A stretch of 48,441 nt of DNA, from positions 1 to 48,441 of the forward strand of contig CALIBC010000058.1 in NCBI GenBank assembly GCA_938045615.1, read 5' to 3'. Under the pieces are notes generated by a model. The model had not been told where the DNA came from, did not search any database, and saw only the letters and a program-made list of their open reading frames with translations. This stretch comes from an uncultured Clostridia bacterium (GTDB lineage Bacteria; Bacillota; Clostridia; Peptostreptococcales; Anaerovoracaceae). Made by a program: the position numbers and the translations under genes. Below are positions 41,152-48,441 of the stretch, in pieces (the first letter of the stretch is position 1; every line of letters begins with the position of its first letter).

Positions 41152-41244
41152 CTGCGTTGCGGCACAAATTCGCATAAAATCGCGCTAATAGCGAAAGGAA
41201 TGTGTGATTCTCGTGATTCTTTTCGAAATAAAGTGTGTGAATAT

Positions 41245-41272
41245 TTGACGAAGCAGAAAAAAGTGTTATAAT
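41245..41272 (+). promoter_or_regulatory. Promoter of topA
   Basis: TTGACG (41245-41250) is 16 bp from TATAAT (41267-41272), preceded by TGT as an extended -10. The -10 box overlaps an in-frame ATG at 41271, so that ATG cannot be the translation start; ATG 41304 is used instead. Confidence 0.85.
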
Positions 41273-41303
41273 GCGCTTGTTTATCAAATATTTTGGAGGG
41301 ATA

Positions 41304-43370
41304 ATGGCTACTGCAAAGAAAACACTGGTTATAGTGGAGTCGCCGTCAAAGGCAAAAACCATAGGCAAATATCTCGGCTCAAGATACAGGGTTGTGGCTT
41401 CCGTGGGGCATGTGCGCGATCTTCCCAAGAGCAAACTTGGGATTGATCTTGAAAACGATTTTGACCCGCAGTATATTTCGATACGCGGAAAAGGACAGCT
41501 CATAAAAGATCTCAAAAAAGAAGCAAAGAAAGCGAGCAAGATATACCTTGCAACCGACCCCGACAGGGAAGGCGAGGCAATTTCTTGGCATTTGGCGTTT
41601 CTTCTTGGGATCGATCCTGAGGATCCATGCAGGATAGAATTTAACGAGATTACTAAAAACACCATAAAAGAAGCCATAAAAAATCCACGTGCGATAGATC
41701 TTCACCTCGTGGATGCCCAACAGGCGAGAAGAGTGCTCGACAGACTCGTGGGTTATCAGATAAGTCCACTGCTTTGGAGAAAGGTCAGAAGAGGTCTTTC
41801 CGCAGGACGCGTCCAATCCGCAGCGCTTAAGATTATTTGCGACAGGGAAAAGGAAATAACCTCATTTGTTCCGGAGGAATATTGGACCATACTGGCGACA
41901 TTCAAAAGACAGGGCATCTTCACGGCAAAACTTACACACAAAAACGGCAAGAAGATCAAAATAACGAGTAAAGAAGAAAATGATGTTATTTTGGAAGAAC
42001 TCAAGGCAAACAAGTACGTTGTAGAGGATGTGCAGGAAAAAAAGCGCACCAGAAAACCTTACGCTCCGTTTACCACAAGCAGCCTGCAGCAGGACTCTGC
42101 AAACAAACTCAATTTCAATACAAGAAAGACCATGATGGTCGCACAACAGCTCTACGAGGGGATCGATGTCGGAAAGAATGGAACCATGGGATTGATAACC
42201 TATTTGAGAACCGACTCCATGCGTATATCCGCAGAGGCCAAGGCGGCGGCGGCGTCTTTTATTGAAACAGCCTACGGAAAAGAATACACGGCGAACAATT
42301 TTTTCGGAAGCAAAAGCAAGGATGTTCAGGATGCGCATGAGGCCATAAGACCAAGTGACGTGACGCTGGTGCCCGAAAGCATAAAACCGCATCTTTCAGC
42401 GGATCAGTTTAAACTTTACAAGCTGATATGGACGAGGTTTGTGGCAAGTCAGATGGCGGCCGCAAAATATGACAGCGTGCAGGTGGACGTGGAAAACGGT
42501 GGTTATAATTTCAGGGCAAACGGTTCAAGACGCACGTTTGACGGGTACCAAAAAGTGTACGGAGTATCCGACGAGGATAAAGACAAAATGTTGCCCGAGC
42601 TTGAAAAAGGGGTGGAAGTCGATCTTGAGGAGATACGAGGGGAACAGAATTTCACACAGCCTCCGCCAAGGTTCACCGAGGCAAGTCTTGTCAAGGAACT
42701 TGAGGAAAGGAACATAGGAAGACCGAGCACGTATGCGCCCATAGTCGGCACACTGACGGACAGAAAGTATGTCAAAAGAGAAAAAAAGACACTGCTTCCC
42801 ACGGATCTGGGGTTTCATGTCATAGGACTGCTTGAGGAATACTTCAAAGAGATAGTCGATGCAGGCTTTACGGCCGCCATGGAGGACAAACTCGATGAAG
42901 TTGAGACGGAGGGAACAGAATGGAAAAAGATAATCAGAGATTTCTACGATCCTTTCAAAGAAGAACTTCAGAAAGCGGACGAGGCGATCGAAAAAATAAA
43001 AATAGAGGATAGACCGGCCGGGGAAAACTGTGAACTGTGCGGACGCCCCATGGTAATAAAGGCGGGACGTTACGGAGATTTCATAGCTTGCAGTGGTTAT
43101 CCCGAATGTAAGAATACTAAGCCTATAATAAAAACAATAGGTGTAAAATGTCCAAAATGTGGTAAAGAAATAGTCAAGAGAAAAAGTAAGCGCGGAAAAG
43201 TCTTTTATGGTTGCAGCGGTTACCCGGACTGTGACCAATCCTATTGGGACAAACCGGTAAACAAGGAATGCCCCAAATGCGGTGCGTTACTTGTTGAAAA
43301 GAAAACACAGAAAAAAAAGTATCTGACGTGTTCCGATTCCAAGTGTGATTACAAGGAAGCAAACGCGTAG
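41304..43370 (+). CDS. topA: DNA topoisomerase I
   Basis: This type IA topoisomerase of 688 residues relaxes negative supercoils through a 5'-phosphotyrosine link. The N-terminal Toprim domain has VIVESPSKAKTIGKYLG and TDPDREGEAISWH. The active-site Tyr lies in LITYLRTDSMRIS near residue 302. Three C4 zinc ribbons at the C-terminus (about 575-688) are complete: CELCGRPM with CSGYPEC, CPKCGKEI with CSGYPDC, and CPKCGALL with CSDSKC. GGAGGG lies before ATG 41304. hslV follows after 24 bases. Confidence 0.96.
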   Translation: MATAKKTLVIVESPSKAKTIGKYLGSRYRVVASVGHVRDLPKSKLGIDLENDFDPQYISIRGKGQLIKDLKKEAKKASKIYLATDPDREGEAISWHLAFLLGIDPEDPCRIEFNEITKNTIKEAIKNPRAIDLHLVDAQQARRVLDRLVGYQISPLLWRKVRRGLSAGRVQSAALKIICDREKEITSFVPEEYWTILATFKRQGIFTAKLTHKNGKKIKITSKEENDVILEELKANKYVVEDVQEKKRTRKPYAPFTTSSLQQDSANKLNFNTRKTMMVAQQLYEGIDVGKNGTMGLITYLRTDSMRISAEAKAAAASFIETAYGKEYTANNFFGSKSKDVQDAHEAIRPSDVTLVPESIKPHLSADQFKLYKLIWTRFVASQMAAAKYDSVQVDVENGGYNFRANGSRRTFDGYQKVYGVSDEDKDKMLPELEKGVEVDLEEIRGEQNFTQPPPRFTEASLVKELEERNIGRPSTYAPIVGTLTDRKYVKREKKTLLPTDLGFHVIGLLEEYFKEIVDAGFTAAMEDKLDEVETEGTEWKKIIRDFYDPFKEELQKADEAIEKIKIEDRPAGENCELCGRPMVIKAGRYGDFIACSGYPECKNTKPIIKTIGVKCPKCGKEIVKRKSKRGKVFYGCSGYPDCDQSYWDKPVNKECPKCGALLVEKKTQKKKYLTCSDSKCDYKEANA

Positions 43371-43394
43371 ATTAAAGATATAAGGAGCAAGAGG

Positions 43395-43934
43395 ATGATA
43401 AATTTGCATGCAACAACGATCTGTGCAGTGCGTCGCAATCAGACTGATGTGGCAATCGGTGGCGACGGACAGGTTACGATGGGCGAAACCGCAATAATGA
43501 AAAACGGAGCCGTCAAGGTAAAGAAGATATTCAATAAGACAGTTTTGACAGGATTTGCCGGTTCGGTGGCAGATGCCTTTTCACTTACTGAGAAGTTTGA
43601 AAAGAAGTTGGAAGAACACGGAGGCAATCTGAAACGTGCGGCCGTTGATCTTGCCCAGCTTTGGCGGGGGGATCAGGGAATGCGAAACCTTGAGGCTCTG
43701 ATGATAGTTGTGGACAAGGACGAGATGCTGATCATCTCGGGTAATGGGGAAGTGATAGCTCCGGATCAGGACTTTGTTGCAATAGGTTCGGGAGGAAACT
43801 ATGCATATTCGGCGGCCAATGCTCTGTTCAATCATACAGACATGTCGGCGGAGGAGATTGTACGCGAGTCGCTCAGGATAGCTTCTTCGATCTGCGTATA
43901 TACAAACGATAATATAACGGTTGAGAAACTATAG
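43395..43934 (+). CDS. hslV: ATP-dependent protease subunit HslV
   Basis: HslV (ClpQ) forms the proteolytic double ring of the HslUV protease, an N-terminal nucleophile hydrolase. It has 179 residues. The Thr-Thr pair of the active N-terminus lies at 7-8 in HATTICAV, so six residues must be removed or, as in some Firmicutes forms with an N-terminal extension, a different nucleophile used. GDGQVTMG and GFAGSVADAF are typical. GGAG precedes ATG. It pairs with hslU 31 bases on. Confidence 0.95.
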   Translation: MINLHATTICAVRRNQTDVAIGGDGQVTMGETAIMKNGAVKVKKIFNKTVLTGFAGSVADAFSLTEKFEKKLEEHGGNLKRAAVDLAQLWRGDQGMRNLEALMIVVDKDEMLIISGNGEVIAPDQDFVAIGSGGNYAYSAANALFNHTDMSAEEIVRESLRIASSICVYTNDNITVEKL

Positions 43935-43965
43935 ATGAGTGCCTGAAATTGCGGGGAGGTAAATT

Positions 43966-45411
43966 ATGGCCGAAAAACTACAGAGCATGACACCCAAAGA
44001 GATAGTGGCCGAGTTGGACAAATACATTATCGGGCAGGATGAGGCAAAAAAATCGGTGGCGATAGCGCTTAGAAATCGCTACAGGAGAAGCCTTCTGCCC
44101 GAAAAGATGCGAGAGGAGATAACTCCCAAAAACATTCTGATGATGGGGCCGACAGGCTGTGGGAAAACTGAGATAGCAAGACGACTTGCCAAACTCATGA
44201 AAGCGCCGTTTGTGAAAGTCGAAGCGACGAAGTTCACGGAAGTCGGATATGTCGGCAGGGACGTGGATTCCATGATAAGAGATTTGGCCGAGGCTTCGGT
44301 CAGGATAACAAAGCAGGGTAAACTCGAGGAAAAGTATGAAATTGCCGAGAAACTTGCTGAGGACAAGATTGTGGAAGCGATGATTCCTGGAGACAAAAAG
44401 GAAAAAGAAAGTGGGAAATCCTCAAATCCGTTTGATATACTGCTTAACAGCGGTGGATACGTAAGTCAGAAACAGCAGTATGAGGATAACCATAAAGAGA
44501 ATAAAAAAGAAACCGGCTCCGAATCGGTGGACACCGAGATGGCGCGTGAGCAGGTGCGAAAGCAGCTTCGTGACGGACTTCTGGAGGAGCAGTTTATTGA
44601 AATAGAGATAAAGGATGTGCCAAAGACCAACCAGTTGGATATGAGCAATGAAGGCATGAGCATAGCCATAGGAAACATTTTCGGTGACATGCTCCCACAG
44701 AAGACTAAGCGCAGAAGAGTCAGAGTAAAGGAAGCCCGAAAGATCTTGAGGGAAGAAGAAGCCCAAAATTTGCTCGACATGGATCAAGTTACGGATGAAG
44801 CACTTGAAAATGCCGAACAAAACGGTATAATCTTCATAGATGAGATAGATAAGATCGCTTCGGGAGGAAGATACTCATCCGGTGCGGACGTTTCTCGCGA
44901 GGGTGTGCAGAGGGATATACTGCCTATAGTGGAGGGAAGCGTCGTGAACACGAAGTACGGTCCTCTCAAGACCGATCATATCCTGTTCATCGGTGCAGGT
45001 GCTTTCCACACGGCGAAACCGACGGACTTGATCCCTGAATTGCAGGGAAGATTTCCGATCAGGGTGGAACTTAAAAATTTAGATAAGGAAGCATTTGTAA
45101 AGATTTTGACGATCCCCGAAAACGCCATCACAAAGCAGCATCAGGCCTTGCTTGAAACTGAAGGGATCAAATTGGAATTCGCCGACGATTCCATTGAGGA
45201 AATCGCTGAAATGTCGTTTCTGATGAATGAGCAGAACGAAAACATCGGCGCAAGGCGTCTCCACACCATCCTTGAACAGCTTCTTGAAGACATTTCATTT
45301 GAAATTCCAAAGAATGATGAGAACGGAAAAATTCTTATAGACAAAGATTTTGTAAGAGACAAATTTATAGACACCATCAGTAAGGACGATGTAGATAAGT
45401 ATATTTTGTAA
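43966..45411 (+). CDS. hslU: ATP-dependent protease ATPase subunit HslU
   Basis: HslU (ClpY) is the AAA+ unfoldase that feeds HslV. It has 481 residues. Walker A is GPTGCGKT (61-68), Walker B IIFIDEID near 285-292, followed by sensor segments and the C-terminal tail DKYIL that docks into HslV. The intermediate domain (about 110-245) is variable and charged, with the normal length. GGGGAGG lies before the ATG. Gene order hslV-hslU-codY is typical for Firmicutes. Confidence 0.96.
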   Translation: MAEKLQSMTPKEIVAELDKYIIGQDEAKKSVAIALRNRYRRSLLPEKMREEITPKNILMMGPTGCGKTEIARRLAKLMKAPFVKVEATKFTEVGYVGRDVDSMIRDLAEASVRITKQGKLEEKYEIAEKLAEDKIVEAMIPGDKKEKESGKSSNPFDILLNSGGYVSQKQQYEDNHKENKKETGSESVDTEMAREQVRKQLRDGLLEEQFIEIEIKDVPKTNQLDMSNEGMSIAIGNIFGDMLPQKTKRRRVRVKEARKILREEEAQNLLDMDQVTDEALENAEQNGIIFIDEIDKIASGGRYSSGADVSREGVQRDILPIVEGSVVNTKYGPLKTDHILFIGAGAFHTAKPTDLIPELQGRFPIRVELKNLDKEAFVKILTIPENAITKQHQALLETEGIKLEFADDSIEEIAEMSFLMNEQNENIGARRLHTILEQLLEDISFEIPKNDENGKILIDKDFVRDKFIDTISKDDVDKYIL

Positions 45412-45450
45412 AAAAAATTATGGTTTTAATGTGATTGAAAAGGAGAGACT

Positions 45451-46227
45451 ATGAGTGAACAATTATTGACAAGGATCAGAAAGCTGAATTGGATGCTTTC
45501 GGAAAGCGCAACAGGATACGTTTCTTTTGACGAACTGTGCGAGGTTATCGGAGAAATGCTGGAATCCAACATCTACGTTTTGAACAAGAAGGGGAAAGTT
45601 CTGGCGGCCAAGTACAATGAGAAAGAACAGGCGCCTTTGGTGATCGAAGAGGATGACAAGGTGGTTCTCCCTGCAAAGTACAATGACAAATTCCTGGAAT
45701 TCAGAGAGACAAGAACCAATCTGAAAGGCAAGGGGATCAAGGAAATATACGGAGAGGACTACGAACTTTCGAACAAGTATCATGTAATAGTTCCCGTTAT
45801 ATTCGGTGGAAAGAGGATGGCAACCCTGCTTCTGGCACGTCCGGGAAAAGAGTACAGTGAAGAAGACGTGGCTATCTGTGAATACGGAGCAACGGTTGTC
45901 GGTCTTGAAGTTGCAAGAAGCATAACCATGGAGGAAGAAGCCGATTCCAGAGAAAGAAGTGCTGTTATCATGGCGCTGGAGACGCTTTCTTATTCCGAAC
46001 TGGATGCGGTGAAGAAGATATTCGTAGAACTAAACGGCAAAGAAGGACTGCTTGTTGCGAGCAAGATTGCGGATAGATCGGGAATCACCAGATCGGTCAT
46101 CGTGAACGCTCTGCGTAAGCTGGAAAGTGCAGGTGTCATAGAGTCGCGCTCTTTGGGCATGAAGGGTACAAGAATCAAGATCACAAACGACTTTTTGAGA
46201 AGCGAAATAGACAAGATCGAGATGTGA
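45451..46227 (+). CDS. codY: GTP-sensing transcriptional regulator CodY
   Basis: CodY represses or activates many nutrient genes when GTP and branched-chain amino acids are plentiful. It has 258 residues: an N-terminal GAF ligand domain (about 1-155), a linker helix, and a winged helix-turn-helix (about 200-246) with ASKIADRSGITRSVIVNALR as the recognition unit. AAAGGAG precedes ATG 45451. Likely targets could include metNIQ, serA/serC and transporters here, but I did not find a clear AATTTTCWGAAAATT box. hflX starts at its stop codon (TGATG). Confidence 0.96.
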   Translation: MSEQLLTRIRKLNWMLSESATGYVSFDELCEVIGEMLESNIYVLNKKGKVLAAKYNEKEQAPLVIEEDDKVVLPAKYNDKFLEFRETRTNLKGKGIKEIYGEDYELSNKYHVIVPVIFGGKRMATLLLARPGKEYSEEDVAICEYGATVVGLEVARSITMEEEADSRERSAVIMALETLSYSELDAVKKIFVELNGKEGLLVASKIADRSGITRSVIVNALRKLESAGVIESRSLGMKGTRIKITNDFLRSEIDKIEM

Positions 46228-47624
46228 TGCTGAAGTTTACGGAAGACAATCGGGTTCTTGAGAATGAAAGACATAGGGCAATTTTGGTCGGGCTTGCACG
46301 TTCGACCGATATTTCCCGCTCTATGGAAGAACTCAAAGGACTGGCTGAAGCGGATTCCGTCGAGGTTATCGGGGTGGCGGCGCAGGCCTTGGCAAAGCCT
46401 AACGCCGCTACTTTAATTGGAAGCGGAAAGGTCGCAGAGGTTGCCGAAATGGCTGAACACATGGAAGCGGATATGGTAATCTTTAACGATGAGCTGACTG
46501 GAATGCAGATAAGGAATCTGGAAGATCAGATCGGGGTAAAGGTAATTGACAGAACGATACTGATACTCGATATCTTTGCGGCGCGCGCAGAATCGGCTGA
46601 AGGAAAGCTACAGGTGGAGCTTGCGCAACTCAAGTACAGGATGCCGAGACTGACCGGATTCGGTAAATCACTTTCCAGAACCGGAGGCGGAGTAGGGACC
46701 AGAGGACCCGGCGAAAAAAAACTGGAAACCGACAGGCGCCATATCGAAAGGCGAATGAATGATATAAAGGCGGAACTCGACAGAACCGCCGGAAACAGAA
46801 ACGTGCAAAGGCATAAAATGGAAAAATCCGAACTTCCGATCGTGGCTTTGGTCGGCTATACGAATTCCGGAAAATCAGCCATTATGAACAGAATATTGAG
46901 CCACACGCAACGGGAGTCGAAATCGGTCGGGGACAGGGAACCAAAATCGGTCAGGGAAGAAGATCTTCTCTTTGCCACGCTTGACACGAGAAAAAGAAAC
47001 ATCCGCCTTAACTCCAACCATGAATTCATTCTTACGGATACGGTCGGTTTTGTCAGCGGTCTGCCGCATGAGCTTGTGGACGCATTCAAAAGCACCCTCG
47101 AGGAGATTAGATACGCCGATCTTATTCTGCATGTGGTAGATGCGAGCGTTGAGGAAAATGATTTTCGGATAGAGGTTACGGACAGGGTGCTTCATGAGCT
47201 TGGGGCATCATCGGTAAAAAGTATTCTTGTATTCAATAAGATGGATATAGCAAAAACTTTTTTTGACGTTAAAAAAAATGCAAAAGAGGTTTCGACAAAT
47301 ATCGATACTTGGAAAGGATCGGAAACCGACCCTGAAACAAATCATGAATGGAAATTTGTGACAGTCCCTGCGCTGGGAGAAAAATTATATATCTCCGCCG
47401 AAACGGGAGAGGGTATTGAACGTTTGCTCGAAAGTATCAAGAACAATATCTTTGATACATTTACGACAAAGCTTCTCATCCCTTACGACCAAGGAAGCAT
47501 ATCATCCTACCTGTGTGAAAAGACCGATGTGATTTCCATGGAGTACAAAGAAGACGGGACGGAATTTTGCGTTGAACTTTCAAGACCCGACCGTAGCAGA
47601 TTGAATAAGTTTATCGTCAGATGA
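46227..47624 (+). CDS. hflX: GTPase HflX
   Basis: HflX binds the large ribosomal subunit and splits stalled or heat-damaged ribosomes. It has 465 residues from ATG 46227 (GTG 46224 also possible). The N-terminal HflX domain, GGGVGTRGPGEKKLETDRR (about 153-171), and the GTPase motifs GYTNSGKS (210-217), TDTVGFV and NKMD are visible. A duplicated eight-codon unit just before switch I (KSVGDREP/KSVREED) and an insert of about 25 residues after NKMD are unusual. The ATG overlaps the codY stop by one base, so the two genes are probably translationally coupled. Confidence 0.93.
   Translation: MLKFTEDNRVLENERHRAILVGLARSTDISRSMEELKGLAEADSVEVIGVAAQALAKPNAATLIGSGKVAEVAEMAEHMEADMVIFNDELTGMQIRNLEDQIGVKVIDRTILILDIFAARAESAEGKLQVELAQLKYRMPRLTGFGKSLSRTGGGVGTRGPGEKKLETDRRHIERRMNDIKAELDRTAGNRNVQRHKMEKSELPIVALVGYTNSGKSAIMNRILSHTQRESKSVGDREPKSVREEDLLFATLDTRKRNIRLNSNHEFILTDTVGFVSGLPHELVDAFKSTLEEIRYADLILHVVDASVEENDFRIEVTDRVLHELGASSVKSILVFNKMDIAKTFFDVKKNAKEVSTNIDTWKGSETDPETNHEWKFVTVPALGEKLYISAETGEGIERLLESIKNNIFDTFTTKLLIPYDQGSISSYLCEKTDVISMEYKEDGTEFCVELSRPDRSRLNKFIVR
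46920..46957 (+). repeat. Near-perfect 24-bp tandem duplication inside hflX
   Basis: AAATCGGTCGGGGA (46920-46933) recurs as AAATCGGTCAGGGA (46944-46957), 24 bases apart and in frame. It adds about eight residues between the P-loop and switch I. Confidence 0.7.
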
Positions 47625-47658
47625 CCTGCTTGGGAAGCGTGAAAAATGGGAGGTGCCA

Positions 47659-48330
47659 TTGAGCTTATACCGTACTGTTATGAAAAAAGCCACAGCGGAA
47701 CGCATTATAGACAGATCGAAATTTATTGTGAATATCATCCCGTGCGAAAGCAGAGAGGATGCGATGATTTTTTTTGACAAGATCCGCAAAGAGTACAGGG
47801 ATGCGACTCACAATGTGCCGGTTATGGCAATAGGCGACAAGTGCCAATTGCAGTGGGGCAGCGATGACGGCGAACCACAGGCAACGGCGGCGGCGCCGAT
47901 TCTGCACATGCTGGTTCTGCGTAGCATCAGCGATGTAGCTCTTATGGTCACGCGGTATTTTGGCGGGATAAAACTGGGAACAGGAGGCCTTGTCAGAGCA
48001 TATACGGCAGTGGCTGAAGACGGTCTTGAGGCGGCGATACTCTGCGATGTGGAGGAGCAAACCGTGCTCGAAGGCGTTTTGGACTACAAGGCTTTCAATA
48101 AATTGTCGCAGCGTCATCCGGGCGAAAATGGCGGGATAAGGAACATTCGCTATGAAGACAAAGTGCGGTTTGAAGTGGTTTGCAGTGAGGAAGAGAAAAA
48201 ATCTTGGATGGAGATCGTAAACGGCATAGCCATGAGTGAAAACTGGATAAAAAGTCAGTATAGCGAACGCATAAAGGTGCCTAAAAAAGTGCATAAAAAG
48301 CCAAAAAAAATTGTTGACAAAGAACTTTAG
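47659..48330 (+). CDS. YigZ/IMPACT family protein
   Basis: The 223-residue protein has the UPF0029/IMPACT fold: SKFIVNIIP near the start, then WGSDDGEPQATAA and VTRYFGGIKLGTGGLVRAY (about 95-114), the family signature. A C-terminal DUF1949-like part (about 135-205) and a Lys-rich tail follow. The function in bacteria is unknown; IMPACT in eukaryotes affects Gcn2. TTG 47659 is taken as start because GGGAGG (47648-47653) lies five bases before it and overlaps the alternative GTG 47653. It is the last gene of the hslV-codY-hflX run. Confidence 0.9.
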   Translation: MSLYRTVMKKATAERIIDRSKFIVNIIPCESREDAMIFFDKIRKEYRDATHNVPVMAIGDKCQLQWGSDDGEPQATAAAPILHMLVLRSISDVALMVTRYFGGIKLGTGGLVRAYTAVAEDGLEAAILCDVEEQTVLEGVLDYKAFNKLSQRHPGENGGIRNIRYEDKVRFEVVCSEEEKKSWMEIVNGIAMSENWIKSQYSERIKVPKKVHKKPKKIVDKEL

Positions 48331-48342
48331 ATACTGTATAGT
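48314..48342 (+). promoter_or_regulatory. Promoter of the terminal tRNA gene(s)
   Basis: TTGACA (48314-48319) is 17 bp from TATAGT (48337-48342). The -35 box lies inside the last codons of the yigZ-like gene. Confidence 0.82.
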
Positions 48343-48387
48343 CTATAAATGTGTCGAGCAAAGAAACGAACCGGAACTGAAGATTTG

Positions 48388-48441
48388 GGCGCTTAGCTCA
48401 GCTGGGAGAGCATCTGCCTTACAAGCAGAGGGTCATAGGTT
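48388..48441 (+). tRNA. tRNA-Val (anticodon TAC), 3' end cut by the window
   Basis: The acceptor 5' strand GGGCGCT, the D-arm AGCTCAGCTGGGAGAGC and the anticodon stem TCTGC/GCAGA with loop CTTACAA give anticodon TAC. The T-arm and acceptor 3' strand lie beyond the window end. Confidence 0.92.

Noticed and set aside
41271..41303. Upstream ATG start for topA
   Set aside because: This ATG lies in the -10 box of the topA promoter, so it would not be in the mRNA.
45412..45450. CodY autoregulatory box before codY
   Set aside because: The AT-rich spacer has no clear match to the known CodY consensus.
1..48441. CRISPR arrays, insertion sequences, prophage or attachment sites
   Set aside because: No regularly spaced repeats, transposase, integrase or tRNA-end duplications were seen. 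The only tandem repeats are coding (aquaporin tail, hflX) or a two-copy 15-mer.

Overview
The window looks like chromosomal DNA of a low-to-mid GC Gram-positive anaerobe of the class Clostridia. The signs are a T-box leader on ileS, the order yraN-comM-dprA-topA-hslV-hslU-codY, strong AGGAGG-type ribosome sites, TTG and GTG starts, many extended -10 promoters (TGnTATAAT), and surface proteins built from Big2 repeats. I cannot name the genus with confidence. The gene content is mostly core chromosome. I see no prophage, transposase, integrase or CRISPR array.

Layout. 1-495: the 3' end of a 5S rRNA, tRNA-Glu, and an opposed tRNA-Leu. 496-3299 (minus): a Big2-repeat cysteine peptidase and a D-2-hydroxyacid dehydrogenase. 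3842-8102 (plus): rdgB, a YihY/BrkB membrane protein, a DUF1287 protein, a DagK-like lipid kinase and a G5-NlpC/P60 hydrolase, closed by a strong terminator. 8259-10722: divergent serA-like and serC genes with overlapping promoters. 10810-16250 (plus): a degenerate PBP5-type protein, uvrC, a DUF1292 protein and a Big2-GDPD surface enzyme. 16350-20934: tRNA-Leu(CAG), an unidentified structured leader RNA, a nitroreductase, a tiny minus-strand membrane peptide, an aquaporin with an acidic repeat tail, a papain-like secreted protease and another tiny membrane protein. 21244-25703: T-box, ileS, rlmN. 25973-28591: a small P-loop protein, a Nudix hydrolase and a solitary DNA methyltransferase. 28576-34037 (minus): trpS, and a trkA-trkH-trkH potassium uptake operon. 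34338-38020 (plus): a HAD phosphatase, yraN, comM, dprA. 38151-41104: a methionine ABC transporter (metNIQ) behind an attenuator-like leader. 41304-48330: topA, hslV, hslU, codY, hflX, yigZ. The window ends inside a tRNA-Val.

How the parts work together. Serine synthesis (serA-like and serC), methionine uptake (metNIQ) and the global nutrient regulator CodY form an amino-acid theme. Two aminoacyl-tRNA synthetases and three complete tRNAs add a translation theme, with ileS under tRNA-Ile control. Secreted or wall-associated proteins (Big2, G5, NlpC/P60, GDPD, papain-like, PBP-like) are numerous for 48 kb.

The most unusual signals are these: (1) a short leader ORF with 9 Met and 2 Cys in 33 codons, between a strong promoter and a strong intrinsic terminator, directly before metNIQ, which suggests ribosome-mediated attenuation by methionine supply; (2) an IleS whose HxGH signature is rearranged to GxHH, a variant linked to very high mupirocin resistance; (3) a PBP5-like protein in which all three catalytic motifs are replaced; (4) a hydroxyacid dehydrogenase that appears to lack part of its Rossmann fold; (5) an unidentified structured RNA with its own promoter before the nitroreductase gene.
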